A DNA stretch of 64,000 bases from Forficula auricularia (GCA_024734495.1 JALMQS010000269.1:124001-188000); one strand, 5' to 3'; shown: positions 41,407 to 53,100, counted from the first letter of the stretch. Notes: a model not told the origin generated them from the letters alone. Program-made: numbers and translations.

Positions 41407-44220
41407 TCACAATGATCCAATCCATTTAACCAATTTTTTTCTCAATATTTTTTTGTCACACGACAGATTTTTTAGATCATTTGGTAGTTTGTTAAAATAT
41501 TTAATTGCCACAAAATAGGCATTTTTTTGGGCAATTGACTTATTAATCTTTGGTAGGACAATTGATCTATGTCTAGTTCTGCCACTATGTTGATTATACA
41601 TAATCTTACACTCATCATAATAATAAATAACAGAGTTAACAATAAAAGATTCATCAATAGCAAGGACAGGTTGTACCTTAATTTTTTTAATAAGTCTAGT
41701 TAGTATAGTGATAAGTGGTTTCATTGCATTATCGTATGCGCCACCCCACGCAATTATACCATAGTTAATTATACTCTCAAACAAAGCCTGATAAATTATC
41801 CTCATAGCCCTTGGATCCAATATTGCACTTAACTTATGTAAAACAAAATTTATATATCTGGTTTTCTTTATAATTTGCTTTATGTGATAGTTCCATCTCA
41901 TATGACAATCTATATAGATACCCAAATATTTACAATAGTCAACTCTTTTTATTTCTTTCTTATCAATATACAATTTCATATCCACAGGTATACTATCTTG
42001 ATAACAGCCAAAAGTCATGAAAGTCGTTTTATCAGTATTAAGTGACAGTTGATTCACTTTCATCCAAGTATCAAGCCTGCTCAGCCAGCCTGTCATCACT
42101 GTAGCTACCTCTTCCCAAGTTTTTCCCGAACACAAGACAGCCGTGTCGTCAGCATATGACACCAAAGAGTTTTCGGGCAAAATATTAAAGATGTCATTAA
42201 TATAGACAATGAAAAGTAGGGGGCCAAGAGTAGTACCCTGAGGCACTCCAGTTCTTATTACATGAGCACTACTATAGCAATTATTAGATTTAACTGTTTG
42301 ACTTCTATTTGTCAAATAACTCTTTAGTAGGTCATTAGTTACACCTCTTATACCATATGAATCAAGTTTAGTCAATAGTATATCATGGTTCACAGTATCG
42401 AATGCTTTCGCGAGATCTAAGAAAGCAATTGCAGTTGGACTATCAACATCAATATTAGTATATATAAAGTTTGCTACAAAAGCCAGTGCATCATTAGTAC
42501 CCCTACCCTTCACGAATCCAAACTGGGCATCAGAGAGAACATTACACATACTTAAAAAATTAGTAAGTTTATTATAAACAATTTTTTCAAATACCTTAGC
42601 TATGTTTGATATAAGAGATATTGGTCTATAATTAGTAGGTACATGTTTATCACCATTTTTGTATACAGGAATGACTTCAGCTGCTTTTAAGGCCTTGGGC
42701 CAAATTCCTTCAGATATGCACAGATTAAATATGTGTTCCAGTGGTCCACTTATATCTCTAACTAAGCATTTTAAGACTTTACTATTTATACCATCCACCC
42801 CACCTGCTCTTACTTTTAACTCCAATATAATTTTTTCAATATCATACCTAGTTATTGGAGTTAAGAAAATTGATTTGTCATTAATTTTAACTTTGTTGGA
42901 TACATTTACATCAGGTTGATTTATTTTAGCTGCAAGATTAGTACCAATATTACCAAAAAAAGATGCAAAATTATTTGCAATTTCTACATTATTATAAATT
43001 TTTTTATCTCTATCTATTAAGTATTCAATGTCATTATTTAATTTATTATTTTTCCCCAGTTTATTATTCACATATTGCCATAGCTTACTACAATTATTTT
43101 GGTAACCTCTAACCATGTTATTCTCAAATAATCTTTTAGCTAGCCTTATGAGCCTATTCAATATATTACAATATTTTTTATATTCATCTCTCAGTGTGTT
43201 GTTACTTTTATTCAGTTGCCATGTTTTATACAGCAATTCCTTTGTATTACATGACTTGATCAATCCAGATGTAATCCAACCTTTCCTCGGTTTATTTTTA
43301 CTTTTATCCTTTTTCATAGATTTTGCTTTATCTGTCAGAATTTGAATTTTCTTTATCAATGCCTCAATCGCATCATCAGGCCCACCTATTTCCACCAATG
43401 TCCGCCAATCAGTCTGAGCACTGTAACTCTTCAATTTGTTGTAATTAATGGTCCCATGATTTTTTTTCGATTTATATATCTTTGACAAGCTAACGGACAA
43501 AAAAATTGGATAATGATCCGTGAAGACATTGGTGTATGTGTATGACTTACAATTATAGACTGACCTAACAAACACATTATCAACACAAGAGCCCCCATTT
43601 ATATTAGGTCTAGTAACATCATTAAAATATGGCAAATAATCCATGTCCAGAAAAGAATTCAGAAACTCTTCAGTGAGCCCATCGGATTGCATTACATTTA
43701 CATTGAAATCCCCAGCAATGAGATGATTCCTAATCCCCTTGTTAACATCAAGGTAATTTTTTAAATTGAAAACAAATTCTTCCTTAGAAACATCATGACA
43801 TCTATAAACTCCAGTTATTTTAAATACATTATTCTTAACTCCAATTGTAATAGACATAAATTTGCAACAACCAAAATTTTCACATGATATAGACTGTTTT
43901 AAGTCCTTTTTAGCATATATAACAACACCATCAGCCCTATTGACCTTACTGTCATTATAATAGACATTGTAATTATTAAGATTATAATATTCCACAAAAG
44001 CAACATCCCAAGTTTCAGAGCACACTATGATGTCCGGCTTGACCCAAAGTCTATCAATAAACACTTCAAGATTTTCAAAATTCGAATTTAAGCTCCTTAC
44101 ATTTAAGTGGAGAATAGTTAGATCTTCTTGATTAAAAATTTGATTTAGTGATGTTAAATCTTGTAGTTTTTCTTCCAGCTTACAAGTTTCATTATTAATA
44201 TCAATATCAATAACAGCCAT
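41407..44220 (-). CDS. Non-LTR retrotransposon ORF2 (endonuclease and reverse transcriptase), intact
   Basis: A 937-residue uninterrupted frame. The N-terminal apurinic-like endonuclease (residues about 35-250) shows LTILHLNVRSLNSNFENL, IIVCSETW, HLIAGDFNVN, SCVDNVF and TDHYPIFLS, covering the catalytic Asn, Glu, Asp and His positions. RT follows (about 480-760): RPISLISNIAKVFEKIV, FLDLAKAFDTVNHDIL, GVPQGTTLGPLLFIVYIND and SYADDTAVL with the catalytic YADD. A C-terminal region with CKYLGIYIDCHMRWNYHI and GIIAWGGA follows. There is no RNase H. It nicks target DNA and copies its own RNA there. The start is the ATG 12 bp after the ORF1 stop, so translation probably depends on reinitiation. Confidence 0.95.
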   Translation of the reverse strand: MAVIDIDINNETCKLEEKLQDLTSLNQIFNQEDLTILHLNVRSLNSNFENLEVFIDRLWVKPDIIVCSETWDVAFVEYYNLNNYNVYYNDSKVNRADGVVIYAKKDLKQSISCENFGCCKFMSITIGVKNNVFKITGVYRCHDVSKEEFVFNLKNYLDVNKGIRNHLIAGDFNVNVMQSDGLTEEFLNSFLDMDYLPYFNDVTRPNINGGSCVDNVFVRSVYNCKSYTYTNVFTDHYPIFLSVSLSKIYKSKKNHGTINYNKLKSYSAQTDWRTLVEIGGPDDAIEALIKKIQILTDKAKSMKKDKSKNKPRKGWITSGLIKSCNTKELLYKTWQLNKSNNTLRDEYKKYCNILNRLIRLAKRLFENNMVRGYQNNCSKLWQYVNNKLGKNNKLNNDIEYLIDRDKKIYNNVEIANNFASFFGNIGTNLAAKINQPDVNVSNKVKINDKSIFLTPITRYDIEKIILELKVRAGGVDGINSKVLKCLVRDISGPLEHIFNLCISEGIWPKALKAAEVIPVYKNGDKHVPTNYRPISLISNIAKVFEKIVYNKLTNFLSMCNVLSDAQFGFVKGRGTNDALAFVANFIYTNIDVDSPTAIAFLDLAKAFDTVNHDILLTKLDSYGIRGVTNDLLKSYLTNRSQTVKSNNCYSSAHVIRTGVPQGTTLGPLLFIVYINDIFNILPENSLVSYADDTAVLCSGKTWEEVATVMTGWLSRLDTWMKVNQLSLNTDKTTFMTFGCYQDSIPVDMKLYIDKKEIKRVDYCKYLGIYIDCHMRWNYHIKQIIKKTRYINFVLHKLSAILDPRAMRIIYQALFESIINYGIIAWGGAYDNAMKPLITILTRLIKKIKVQPVLAIDESFIVNSVIYYYDECKIMYNQHSGRTRHRSIVLPKINKSIAQKNAYFVAIKYFNKLPNDLKNLSCDKKILRKKLVKWIGSL

Positions 44221-44232
44221 TGATTTAATATA

Positions 44233-45569
44233 TTACTTAATTTGGGTATTATTAGTAGGTCTTCCTATATTAGTAATGTACGCTGGAATAATAGGCAATA
44301 CTGGATAATCTGAAGAACTAACACTTTTATTTATCTTGAATTTGAGATATTCACATTTACTCGTGTCCGTAGCCATGTGGTTAGTACATCTATTTTTATT
44401 GAAATGCTGATTATAATAAAGACAATTTAAACATTTGTTAATTTTACTTACACATCTAATAGATTCATGATCCTCGGCACAGATCAAACATTTGACACTA
44501 TTTGAGCATTTTTTTTGGCTGTGATTCGCTCTACCACATCTTAGACATAAATTAATGTTAAGTACATCATAAGCTCTACAAGATTGATGTCCAACATATA
44601 ACCTATATCCACTGTTCTTAACATGCATGTATGTCTCAGGTGCAACCTCGAGGATAAGAGTACGCTTGCCAATGGAATTCCTATAGTCAGCCAAAATGTT
44701 GAAACCACCATCAAACTCTGAAAAGTTTCTGTTTCGAATATCATTACATAATTCCTCCTTGCCCATATTATTTTCTAGATTAACTATTTTAATTTTTGGT
44801 AATGTTTTTTTTCTAGTTCGACATTATATTCTTGACTTAGTTTTTCGCTTAGCACAGACTTGGTTCTTTGAACATCCTCCTTATTTTTACAGTCTATAGT
44901 CACTAGTCCATCACTACGCGATATAACTTTGTTGATTGGCACAGCCAGGTCGCATGTTAATTTATTTATAACACATTCATATGTTTTTTTATTATTTTTA
45001 TTATCTATGGGTTTCACTTGAATGCTAGGTACTCCACTAGAAATCATTTTACCTCTTGGCCACGCACAATCATCCGCAAGAGTCGCATATGGGGGCCTAT
45101 ATGTACCACCTACCTTTTTACTTTCTAAAAGTTCTCTTAAAAGGTCATTTTTTTCTTTTAGTTCAGTGTTGAGTTGTTTCAGTAGTTCATTTTCTATTCC
45201 AATTGCTGTCATATCCTCCGACTTCTGTAAATCCAGATCCTTGGTTGTATTTGAAGATCGTTTATTACATAATTCCTTTTTTAATTCTTCTTTTTCATAT
45301 AGCTTCACTTGCAAAATGATTCTTCTTGCATTTTCATCCAAAACATGACTGTTATAATCCTGTTTAGAGGTTATGTTTTGATCATGATGCTGTGGACAGA
45401 TTACCAGCATATTACCAATGTATTGTCCCTTTCCATTTTTATTAAAATCACCTTTATGATACACATTTTCACATATTACACATATAACAATTTTAGGCAC
45501 TTTAAGATTTGAATGACACTTAAAAACTTTTTCAACGTCTTCAGAAACAGCCTCTTCACCAGTCGCCAT
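44233..45569 (-). pseudogene. Non-LTR retrotransposon ORF1 (Gag-like), one frame break
   Basis: The first part, 45569-44784, has an N-terminal zinc-finger-like set (VICVICENVYHKGDF, then VICPQHHD, a C2-H-C-H pattern like a PHD finger), a leucine-rich coiled-coil (NELLKQLNTELKEKNDLLRE) and an RRM-like stretch (YECVINKLTCDLAVPINK). The second part, up to 44233, has zinc knuckles (CLRCGRANHSQKKC, CLICAEDHESIRC). They are in different frames, and the junction is an A8 run at about 44807-44814. One more A would rejoin LEKK to LPKIKIVNLENNMGKEE. ORF1 proteins bind the element RNA. Confidence 0.85.
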
Positions 45570-45946
45570 TTTGTGGGAATTTGATCAAATTAATCCAATC
45601 AATACAATATAACAAATAAGTAATATTAAAATAATATAATATTTATTTATATATATATTAGATAGATAAATGAATATTAACAATTCGCCACATGTTTAAA
45701 TGATAAAATGTTACTGCGAGCTAAGAGAAATTTTTGAGGTTATTTGAGGATATATGATGCAATTCTTTTTCTTCAATAAAATATTTAATTTCCAATGGAA
45801 ACCAACAATTTATATATCAAAATACTCAGAAAACAATTATGCATTGAAATTTGTATATTTTCACAATAAAAACTCACTTAATTATTATTAAATTAACAAA
45901 AAATTAGAGAGACCTTTAAGAGAGCATCTACCTGCAACAAGTTAGC

Positions 45947-46165
45947 ACATTTTTGACAAAACAATTATTATCTCGAAAAATATAATTTTTTCGATGTTCA
46001 CTTATTAGAGTATTTTTGTAGACCGAAATGCCATGGCTTCGCTCAATTTTTTAAATCAAAATAGTTTCAGCATTTTTTGAGTTATTTCGAAAAAAGAAGC
46101 AAAAACCCCACTTTTTTCATGCACGATTACAATACTTGACCATACCCTGTATGGTAAAGTAAAAA
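45947..46165 (-). repeat. R element, right half
   Basis: ACATTTTTGACAAAACAATT through CATGCACGATTACAATACTT to GACCATACCCTGTATGGTAA. It completes the copy begun at 40660. Confidence 0.75.
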
Positions 46166-46309
46166 TAAAAAATATAAATATTTACGAATAATTATTTTTC
46201 TCTAAATTTTTACTTTATCCAATGCGAAGCATGGGAGAAATTAAATTCTTTAAAATTTATTCATTTTATCTTTTTAATATAGGACTCATTTAACCTAACT
46301 AAGTATACA

Positions 46310-48440
46310 AATAATTTTTAAGAAAAAAATAAAAACCGACTTCAAAAAATTAAATGCAACAAATAAAATACACTAAAAGGTATAAAATAATTATTATCTT
46401 ATTTAGTTACAACTAAACGACGAAATATTAACATGAAATTACTTTTTGAAGTCGGTGCCAAACAAACTATACCTATAAGCGAGCGTACCCGCCAAACGTA
46501 CTAAGTAAGATCCGTCGAGTGCGATTCATAAAAGGTATATGTTTGGCACCGACTTCAAAAAGTAATTTCGTGTTAATATTTCGTCGTTTAGTTGTAACTA
46601 AATAAGATAATAATTATTTTATACCTTTTAGTGTATTTTATTTGTTGCATTTAATTTTTGAAGTCGGTTTTTATTTTTTCTTAAAAATTATTTTTATTTT
46701 TCTCTTTTTAGTGATGTTATTAATAGTGATCATATCATCAGAACTTGACCAAATTAATATGACACCATCCCTAAGACACCCCTTTCGGATAAAAAAAGAA
46801 CCATCGAAATCGGTTCATAAACAAAGAGGTTAGGTCTAAACAAACCTAATAAAAAAGGTCTAATACCTATGAAAAAAAATGGGACCAATCGGAAGCTAGA
46901 CTGGACCCAATGCAAAAAAATTTCAAAATCGGTTGACAATTGGCGGAGATATGAGGTAACATAGGCACAAAAAAAATCAGTCGAATAGAGAACCTCCTCC
47001 TTTTTTGAAGTCGGTTAAAAAGTGGATAGGCTTTTCTCTGTGAAATGCTAAAAATTTGGGAGCAAAGTTTATAAGTAACCATAGCAATTGCGTTGTTTTC
47101 TTATCCGTTACCTTTATAGAGGAATCGACTTAAAACCAAAAATAGCGATTGATTCTCATCTAGTACTTGAGGAATAATCATTCTATATTGGAATTTTGAT
47201 TGCAGTTTCGGTTATTATTAGTAACCATTACTGAGGACATGGAGGAATCAGCTTAAAATCAAAAATAACGATCAATTCTTATCTAATACTAGAGGAATAA
47301 CCGTATTGCATTCCATTTTTTAACCGACTTCAAAAAAGGAGGAGGTTCTCTATTCGATTGAATTTTTTTTATTTTTTTTTTTTTTTTTGTGCCTATGTTA
47401 CCTCATATCTCCGCCAATTGTCAACCGATTTTGAAAATTTTTTTTGCATTGGGTCCAGTCTAGCTTCCGATTGGTCCCATTTTTTTTCGATTTTTTTTCA
47501 TAGGTATTAGACCTTTTTTATTAGGTTTGTTTAGGTTTGTTTAGACCTAACCTCTTTGTTTATTAACCGATTTCGATGGTTCTTTTTTTATCCGAAAGGG
47601 AGTGTCTTAGGGATGGTGTCATATTAATTTGGTCAAGTTCTGATGATATAATCACTATTAATAACATCACTAAAAGAGAAAATAAAAATTTTAAGAAAAA
47701 TAAAAACTGACTCAAAAATTAAGTGCAACAAATATAAAAATACACTAAAAGGTATAAAATAATTATTATCTTATTTAGTTACAACTAAACGACGAAATAT
47801 TAACACGAAATTACTTTTTGAAGTTGGTGCCAAACATATACCTTTTATGGATCTTACTTAGTACGTTTGGCGGGTACGCTCGCTTATAGGTATAGTTTGT
47901 TTGGCACCGACTTTAAAAAGTAATTTCGTGTTAATATTTCGTCGTTTAGTTGTAACTAAATAAGATAATAATTATTTTATACCTTTTAGTGTATTTTTAT
48001 ATTTGTTGCACTTAATTTTTTGAAGTCGGTTTTTATTTTTTCTTAAAAATTTTTATTGATGTTTTGATTATTAATGGCAACCTCTACTGAAAACGTGGAA
48101 GAATCGACTTAAAATCAAAAAGACTAAATTCTTTTTTGGCAAACAACTCAAGTTGAGAGTTAAGAATTGATCGTTATATTTGATTTTAAGTCGATTCCTC
48201 CATGTCTTCAGCAATGGTTACCAATAATAATCGAAGCGTCAAAAATCTAATGTAGAATTGTTATTCCTCGGGTATTAGATGAGAATCGATGGCTATTTTT
48301 GATTTTAAGTCGATTCCTCCATGTCTTCAGCAATGGTTATTAATAATAACCGAAACGTCAAAAATCCAATATAGAATGGTTATTCCTCGACTGTTAAAAG
48401 AGAATCGATCATTATTTTTGAATTAAAGTCAACATGAACT
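46310..48440. repeat. Giant inverted repeat built from GAAGTCGGTT elements
   Basis: The left arm 46310-47020 and right arm 47322-48055 are complementary over about 700 bp, including the inner hairpins GTTACAACTAAACGACGAAA and CCTATAAGCGAG and the ends AACCGACTTCAAAAAAGGAG. Around and between them lie ~115-bp units with GGAATCGACTTAAAACCAAA and GAGGAATAACC (47100-47320) and their reversed copies (48060-48430). I see no coding frame. It lies in intron 4 (28438-52130). Confidence 0.75.
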
Positions 48441-48639
48441 GCAAATTGCAAGTGATATCTGATTAATAATAAAGAAATAAACATATTATTTTTTTATTAT
48501 TAAAGGATAAATAATTAATATATCCAGTACACACCAAGCCAGCAAAACATCTTAATATTTCAAATGAATTTGGATAAAGTTTAGCAACGATCCATTGCAG
48601 TTTATTTTTATAAATATTAGAAAAACAATCCAGATCTGA

Positions 48640-49850
48640 CCTTTTGTTAATTACATTCTTGTTTAATATGAAGATTTGAGTGTCTAATCTTTTTGAAAAA
48701 GGGGATGGAAATTTTTTTCAAAAAAAGAACAACTATCGGGTTTTCATATACCTGTATATTAATTATATAAGAATTTATATTTTACGGACAATTTTAGTAG
48801 ATTATTATGTATATATTATATGTCAGAAGGTTTCGAACCCGAGCGCTAACTTGCTATCCTTCTGACATATAATATATATGTTACAGTAAAAACCCGCTTC
48901 ATAGTAAGAATGGGTTTTTACTAATTAAAACGCGTTTCGCTGAATACCTTTGTGGCTACTAGAGTTTACTGATGTTGGTCTAGAATCTTCATTTTTGACC
49001 TTCCGCTTCATTTTGGGTGTTTATTTTCAAGAAATTTTAAACGAAAATGTCAAAAATTACATCCTCTACAACTTTCTTCTTCTAATTTTTGACATTTTTG
49101 TTTAAAAATTTTTGAAAATAAACATCCAAAATGAGGCGGAAGGTCAAAAATGAAGATTCTAGACCTTTGAACCAAACTCAACCATCATCAGTAATTGAAG
49201 GAGACAATAAAAGAGTGTGTCTTCTGCTGGAATTATAAACTTTATTTATTTATAACGAGACTATAGTTTCGAGGGCTTTGTCCTCTTCATCAGTCTATTA
49301 CAATGGATTCACAGGAATTAATTTATGAATTTTCATCATCAGTAAACTCTAGTTGCCACAAAGGTATTCAGTGAAACACGTTTTAACTAGTAAGAACCTG
49401 TTCTTACTTAAAAGCGGATTTTTACTCCAACATATATATTATACGTCAGAAGGATAGCAAGTTAGCGCTCGGGTTCGACACCTGAGGGGCGAAACCTTCT
49501 GACATATAATATATACCTACATATTAATCTACTAAGATCTTTGATAAAATTGTCCTTAAAATATAAATTCTCATATAATTAAATTCTTGTTTTTTTTTAA
49601 ATTTCTCTCATTTCTAAATTTATTATTTTTTTTATATAAAATTCCGCTCTCGGTCTAAAATTTTGTGATTAGAAAAAATAAAAATTGTCGCCCAGGTTAG
49701 TTGAATGGCACACAATTTTGTTTTTTCTAATCACAAAATTTTAGACCGAGAGCGAAATTTTATAAAAAAAATTATAATAATAATTGTAGAAATGAGAGAA
49801 ATTTTAAATAACAAGAATTTAATTAACTAAAGGTCAGATCGGGATTGTTT
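48640..49850. repeat. Nested inverted repeat with tRNA-like arms and a Penelope-type insertion
   Basis: GATCTGACCTTTTGTTAATT (48635) pairs with AATTAACTAAAGGTCAGATC (49815), and ATATGTCAGAAGG blocks pair at 48815-48880 with 49450-49515. The innermost hairpin is centred near 49085 (TCAAAAATTACATCC...). The tRNA-like part on plus reads GCAAGTTAGCGCTCGGGTTC GA (B-box-like) at 49458-49480, and the mirror is at 48833-48858. The right arm is interrupted at about 49195-49330 by a hammerhead-bearing repeat. A further palindrome (49640-49770, CTCGGTCTAAAATTTTGTGA) lies within the right flank. Confidence 0.7.
49245..49305 (-). ncRNA. Hammerhead-like ribozyme motif with best-paired stem II of its family
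   Basis: Minus strand: CTGATGA (49087+200, i.e. 49287-49293), stem II GAGG/CCTC with loop, GAAA (49267-49270), CTATAGTC with self-complementary ACTATAGT, then TCGTTATAAA. Helix I can form by pairing TAATAGA before the core with TCGTTA after the cleavage site, with one bulged A. It is flanked by CAATAAAAGAGTGTGTCTTC, the Penelope-associated terminal string. Confidence 0.7.
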
Positions 49851-50104
49851 TTATAATATTTATATAAAAATTTTAGAGAATAATAATTTTTCGTAAATAT
49901 TTATATTTTTTATTTTTGTTCAAGGTAATTTCATTTGTACTATCATTGCTTCTTTCAAAATATTTATTTGTTTATATATAGTTGATTTAAATTCTTTTCA
50001 TAAAACAACTATTTTTCAGAATTTTTCACATTTCTATTGATAAAAGGAGAATTTCTCCTGATATGTCTGGATTTTACAAGCTTTATATTTAATAAAAGTT
50101 TTTA

Positions 50105-50910
50105 TATTGTTATTACTTTACCATACAGCCAGGGTTGTAATAGTGCATGAAAAAAATGGGTTTTTTTTGCTTCGTTTTTTCGAAATATCTCAAAAACGGC
50201 TGAAACTATTTTCATTACAAAAAATTGGTCGAAACCATGGCATTTCGGTCTACAAAAAAGCCCTTATAAGTGAAAGGCGAAATTTTTTTATTTTTCGAGA
50301 TAATAACTGTTTTGTCAAAATTTCTGTTAGTACTTTCGTTGGTCTGCTAGTATGTGCGTTACCAAATTTTAAGAAATCTGAACAAACAGTTGTTTTAAGA
50401 TAGGAATTTAAAGCAACTATAGACAAATACATATATTGAAAATTGCCAAGGATACAAAGTTTGTCTCGGAGATGAAAATACTTTGAATAAATTTTTTTAT
50501 ATTAGCTCAAAAACTAGTGTGAATATCAATACGAAATTTCACTTGAATAGATTTGTAGCATTGAGATTAAGCGCTGATCAGATTTTAGTTGAAATCGGAC
50601 CCAAATTTAAGTGGGGGGGGGGGATTAAAATGATAAGATTTTCATACTAAAAACACAAATAAAAATGAAATATACCTTAAAACGAACCTATAATAAAAAG
50701 AGTTATTTTTTCGGGGGTCAAAATCGGGGCGGTTCAAAAAAATAGAACTATCAAAATAAGTCTTGGAAGACGAAATTTCGCACATGAACCCTATACGACC
50801 TTATTAAAATTACGCACCATGTGAAATTAAGGGTGGGGGGGGGGGTCAAAAATATTTTAAAACAAAAATCGAAAAAAGGTGTTATCCTGGGGGGGGATCC
50901 AGGGGTGGGG
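50105..50910 (+). repeat. R element copy
   Basis: Starts CATACAGCCAGGGTTGTAAT, then TTTCGAAATATCTCAAAAAC, AAACCATGGCATTTCGGTCT, and an AGCTCAAAAACTAGTGTGAA block. A poly-G run is at 50610-50621. The short frames are not coding. Confidence 0.6.
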
Positions 50911-51247
50911 TTGGCAGGTACTAAAGAGTATTTCTTTCTGTCTATACCTATATCCAGGGTGCTACTAAAGGGTATTTGCGCCTGTATATATACCTATGTT
51001 TGTACCCCCCCCCCCACACACACACACAAAGGGTGAGGATCAGGGGCGAGGGTTTGAAGGTGGGGTCCAGGCCGTGGGGAGTCAGGGATGTGGGAGTCCT
51101 AGGGTACTAAAGGGCATTTCTCTCTGTATCTGTACCTATATCACATACTACTAAAAGCCATTTGTGCCTGTTTCTGTATATATCTATGAATCTATGTCCA
51201 TCCCCCAACAAAAACAGTCGTCATGGTTACCAATTTAAATGAAATTA
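50910..51247. other. G/C-tract-rich repeat DNA
   Basis: GGTACTAAAGAGTATTTCTT and two similar copies (about 50978 and 51100) lie with poly-C and CACACA tracts between. No gene was seen. Confidence 0.35.
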
Positions 51248-51399
51248 TCTATATATATATATATATAAATTAAGGTTTTGTCTGTACATTGGGGTGGTAG
51301 TGTGGGTGGGGTGGGAGTGGGGGTTTCGGGGGTAGTGGGGTCCAGGGGGTGAGGCTCCTGGCTAGCAAGAGGGCCGCCGAAGGCGGGCCTTGTAGCTAG
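51248..51399 (+). mobile_element. Mini Helitron-like element, family A, 152 bp
   Basis: Begins TCTATATATATATATATAAA and ends GGCGGGCCTTGTAGCTAG followed by T. It keeps both termini of the 10686-11494 element and lacks most of the interior. This confirms that the two ends mobilise as a unit. Confidence 0.7.
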
Positions 51400-51419
51400 T
51401 TTCTAATAAAATAATCTCA

Positions 51420-51590
51420 TAATTAAAAGAAAATATTATTAATTACTAATGGGCCCAAAATTAAGAGGGGGGGGGTGGTTCTTTCGTAAATAATTATAAA
51501 TTATTTTAATTCAATATTAAATATAAAAGAGGGGTCAGGTGTATGGCAAAGTCATGTGGATGGTCACATCAGTTTATTTATGAAAGATTT
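51420..51590 (-). repeat. R-element terminal fragment
   Basis: GGGCCCAAAATTAAGAGG, a poly-G run, GAGGGGTCAGGTGTATGGCA and GTGGATGGTCACATCAG. Same family as 9600-9730. Confidence 0.5.
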
Positions 51591-52130
51591 GTATTTTTTC
51601 AATAACAAAACAATCAATTTTCAAATGTCATAAACAGCAATATTATTCTCTTACTGACCCAAAACTTATTTATTTATGGACATTTACAGACGATAAATTA
51701 ATTCTGGAAAATGTCATTCCATGCTCAACCTTTAACTCTTGACACATCCTTCGTTTTTTTTTTTTTTTTCTAATTGATGATCTAAATCCTGTTTCAAATT
51801 TCCATTTTAACTCATCTTTAGTTTGCCGAGTATAGGCAGAACGAGTGGGCATATTCATTGCCATTTGCTGGTAAGGGAAATGTGTCATTGGCAGTGGAAC
51901 CTGGAACTCCTCCAGTTGCCAAGGTAAAAAAAAAAACCCCCCGGCCCCCTTGCCGCCGCCGCCGCCGCCGCCTTACCTCTCAGAGCAAACATGACATTGA
52001 ATAGGTGAAAAAGTAGGCCATCACCTATTGGGATTCTAGTCGGGATTTAATCAGGAAATTGATCATTTTATTTGGAAATTTAGAATTTAATTTTTCATTA
52101 CATAGAGTGTAATAATAATTTGTGTTTCAG

Positions 52131-52455
52131 TCCAAGATCGGAGCGTCGTGGAAGAAACCGAAGAGGCTGGTCCTGGAGAAGGCAGAATGCCCGCCGGAAT
52201 AATCGCGTGCATCATCAGACGACCACTGGTACTAGTACTAGTACTAGTGCGACGACGACGAGGACGAGAGGTGAGTGTGAATTTCCGTGGCGATTCCGAA
52301 GGGAGTCGTCCGAGAGTGGGATCAGCGAGAGAACTCTGCCACCTGCCTATGAGGATACAAGATTCATTCATCTGGAGAAGCCGCCCACCTACCAAGAGGC
52401 TCTGCAATTAGCCATGGCCATCTCAGCTGCCGAGCCACCCATGGCCCTTGCACAG
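52131..52455 (+). CDS. Receptor-like membrane protein, exon 5 (cytoplasmic, PPxY motifs)
   Basis: Acceptor TGTGTTTCAG and donor GTTAGC (52456; a weak donor). The 325 bases = 1 + 324, continuing the phase from exon 4 and ending in phase 0. It encodes a basic juxtamembrane stretch (SPRSERRGRNRRGWSWRRQN), a Thr/Ser repeat (TTTGTSTSTSATTTRTR), SSESGISERTLPPAYEDTRF and LEKPPTYQEALQLAMAISAA. PPAY and PPTY are class I WW-domain ligands, commonly bound by NEDD4-type ubiquitin ligases that control endocytosis of membrane proteins. The exon is clearly richer in GC than its surroundings. Opposite-strand frames are shadows. Confidence 0.82.
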
Positions 52456-53100
52456 GTTAGCTAACACGCTTACTACCTACCTAGGTATATCATCTGACTG
52501 GCCACCAATTCAATTTCAAAAAATTACTCCTCAATTAAAAAAATAATAATAAAAATCCGGCCTCTTTTTTTAGATTTTTGTTAAGGGAGAATGGTGTCGG
52601 TTCTTTGTGAAAAATTTTAAATAAAGTAAAAAAACGTTGCCTCTGTGAACTCCTGAAGATGGGCTCATATCTCGAGAGCCATCCTAAACAAGCATCTTAT
52701 CTTTCATTTTTGCGAAACCTACCTAGTATTTTATATTTCAAAAAGTTTCTTAAATTTTTCAAAATTTATCTCCTTTTTTTTTTAGAATTATTTTCAATAA
52801 TTTCATGTACCTATGCCACTTGAATAAACAACACGCAAATATAAATTAAATTTTTTAAATGTTAAACTCTTAACACTTAATTATAATTATCTTAAATAAG
52901 ATTTAAGCATTTTTTAAGTGTCTTTTTTTGAATTTTTTTTTTTTCAAAAATCAACCCAGACTTAGGGGATGAACCTCTCTGATATCCAATGTAAAAATAG
53001 TTTATCTAAAATCTATAATTGGCCCTTAAGTAAATTCATTTATTTATAATTATCTTGTTTGTTCAGATCCCTGATTAGAAATTAATATTAGAATCAGGGG
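52456..53100. other. Intronic DNA with one degenerate hammerhead-like motif
   Basis: AT-rich. CCTGAAGATGGGCTCATATC, then TCGAGAGCC (about 52650-52682), has the CTGAAGA part but no proper GAAA. A run like CCTGATTAGAAATTAATATT occurs near 53080. No gene was seen. Confidence 0.35.

Larger units (their letters stand above)
41040..45946 (-). mobile_element. Near full-length jockey/CR1-like non-LTR retrotransposon
   Basis: A 4.9 kb minus-strand element inserted in an R element. The duplication ACATTTTT flanks it (41032-41039 and 45947-45954). Order in sense: 5' UTR (45946-45570), ORF1 (45569-44233, one frame break), 12-bp gap, ORF2 (44220-41407, intact, 937 residues), 3' UTR with a 25-bp tandem repeat, and an A-rich tail (T-rich on plus, 41040-41080). 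Flank continuity with the other R copies defines both ends. An intact ORF2 suggests a recent insertion. Confidence 0.88.

Noticed and set aside
52640..52690. Possible hammerhead at CCTGAAGATGGGCTCATATC
   Set aside because: No GAAA box follows at the right distance (TCGAGAG instead), so the core is incomplete.
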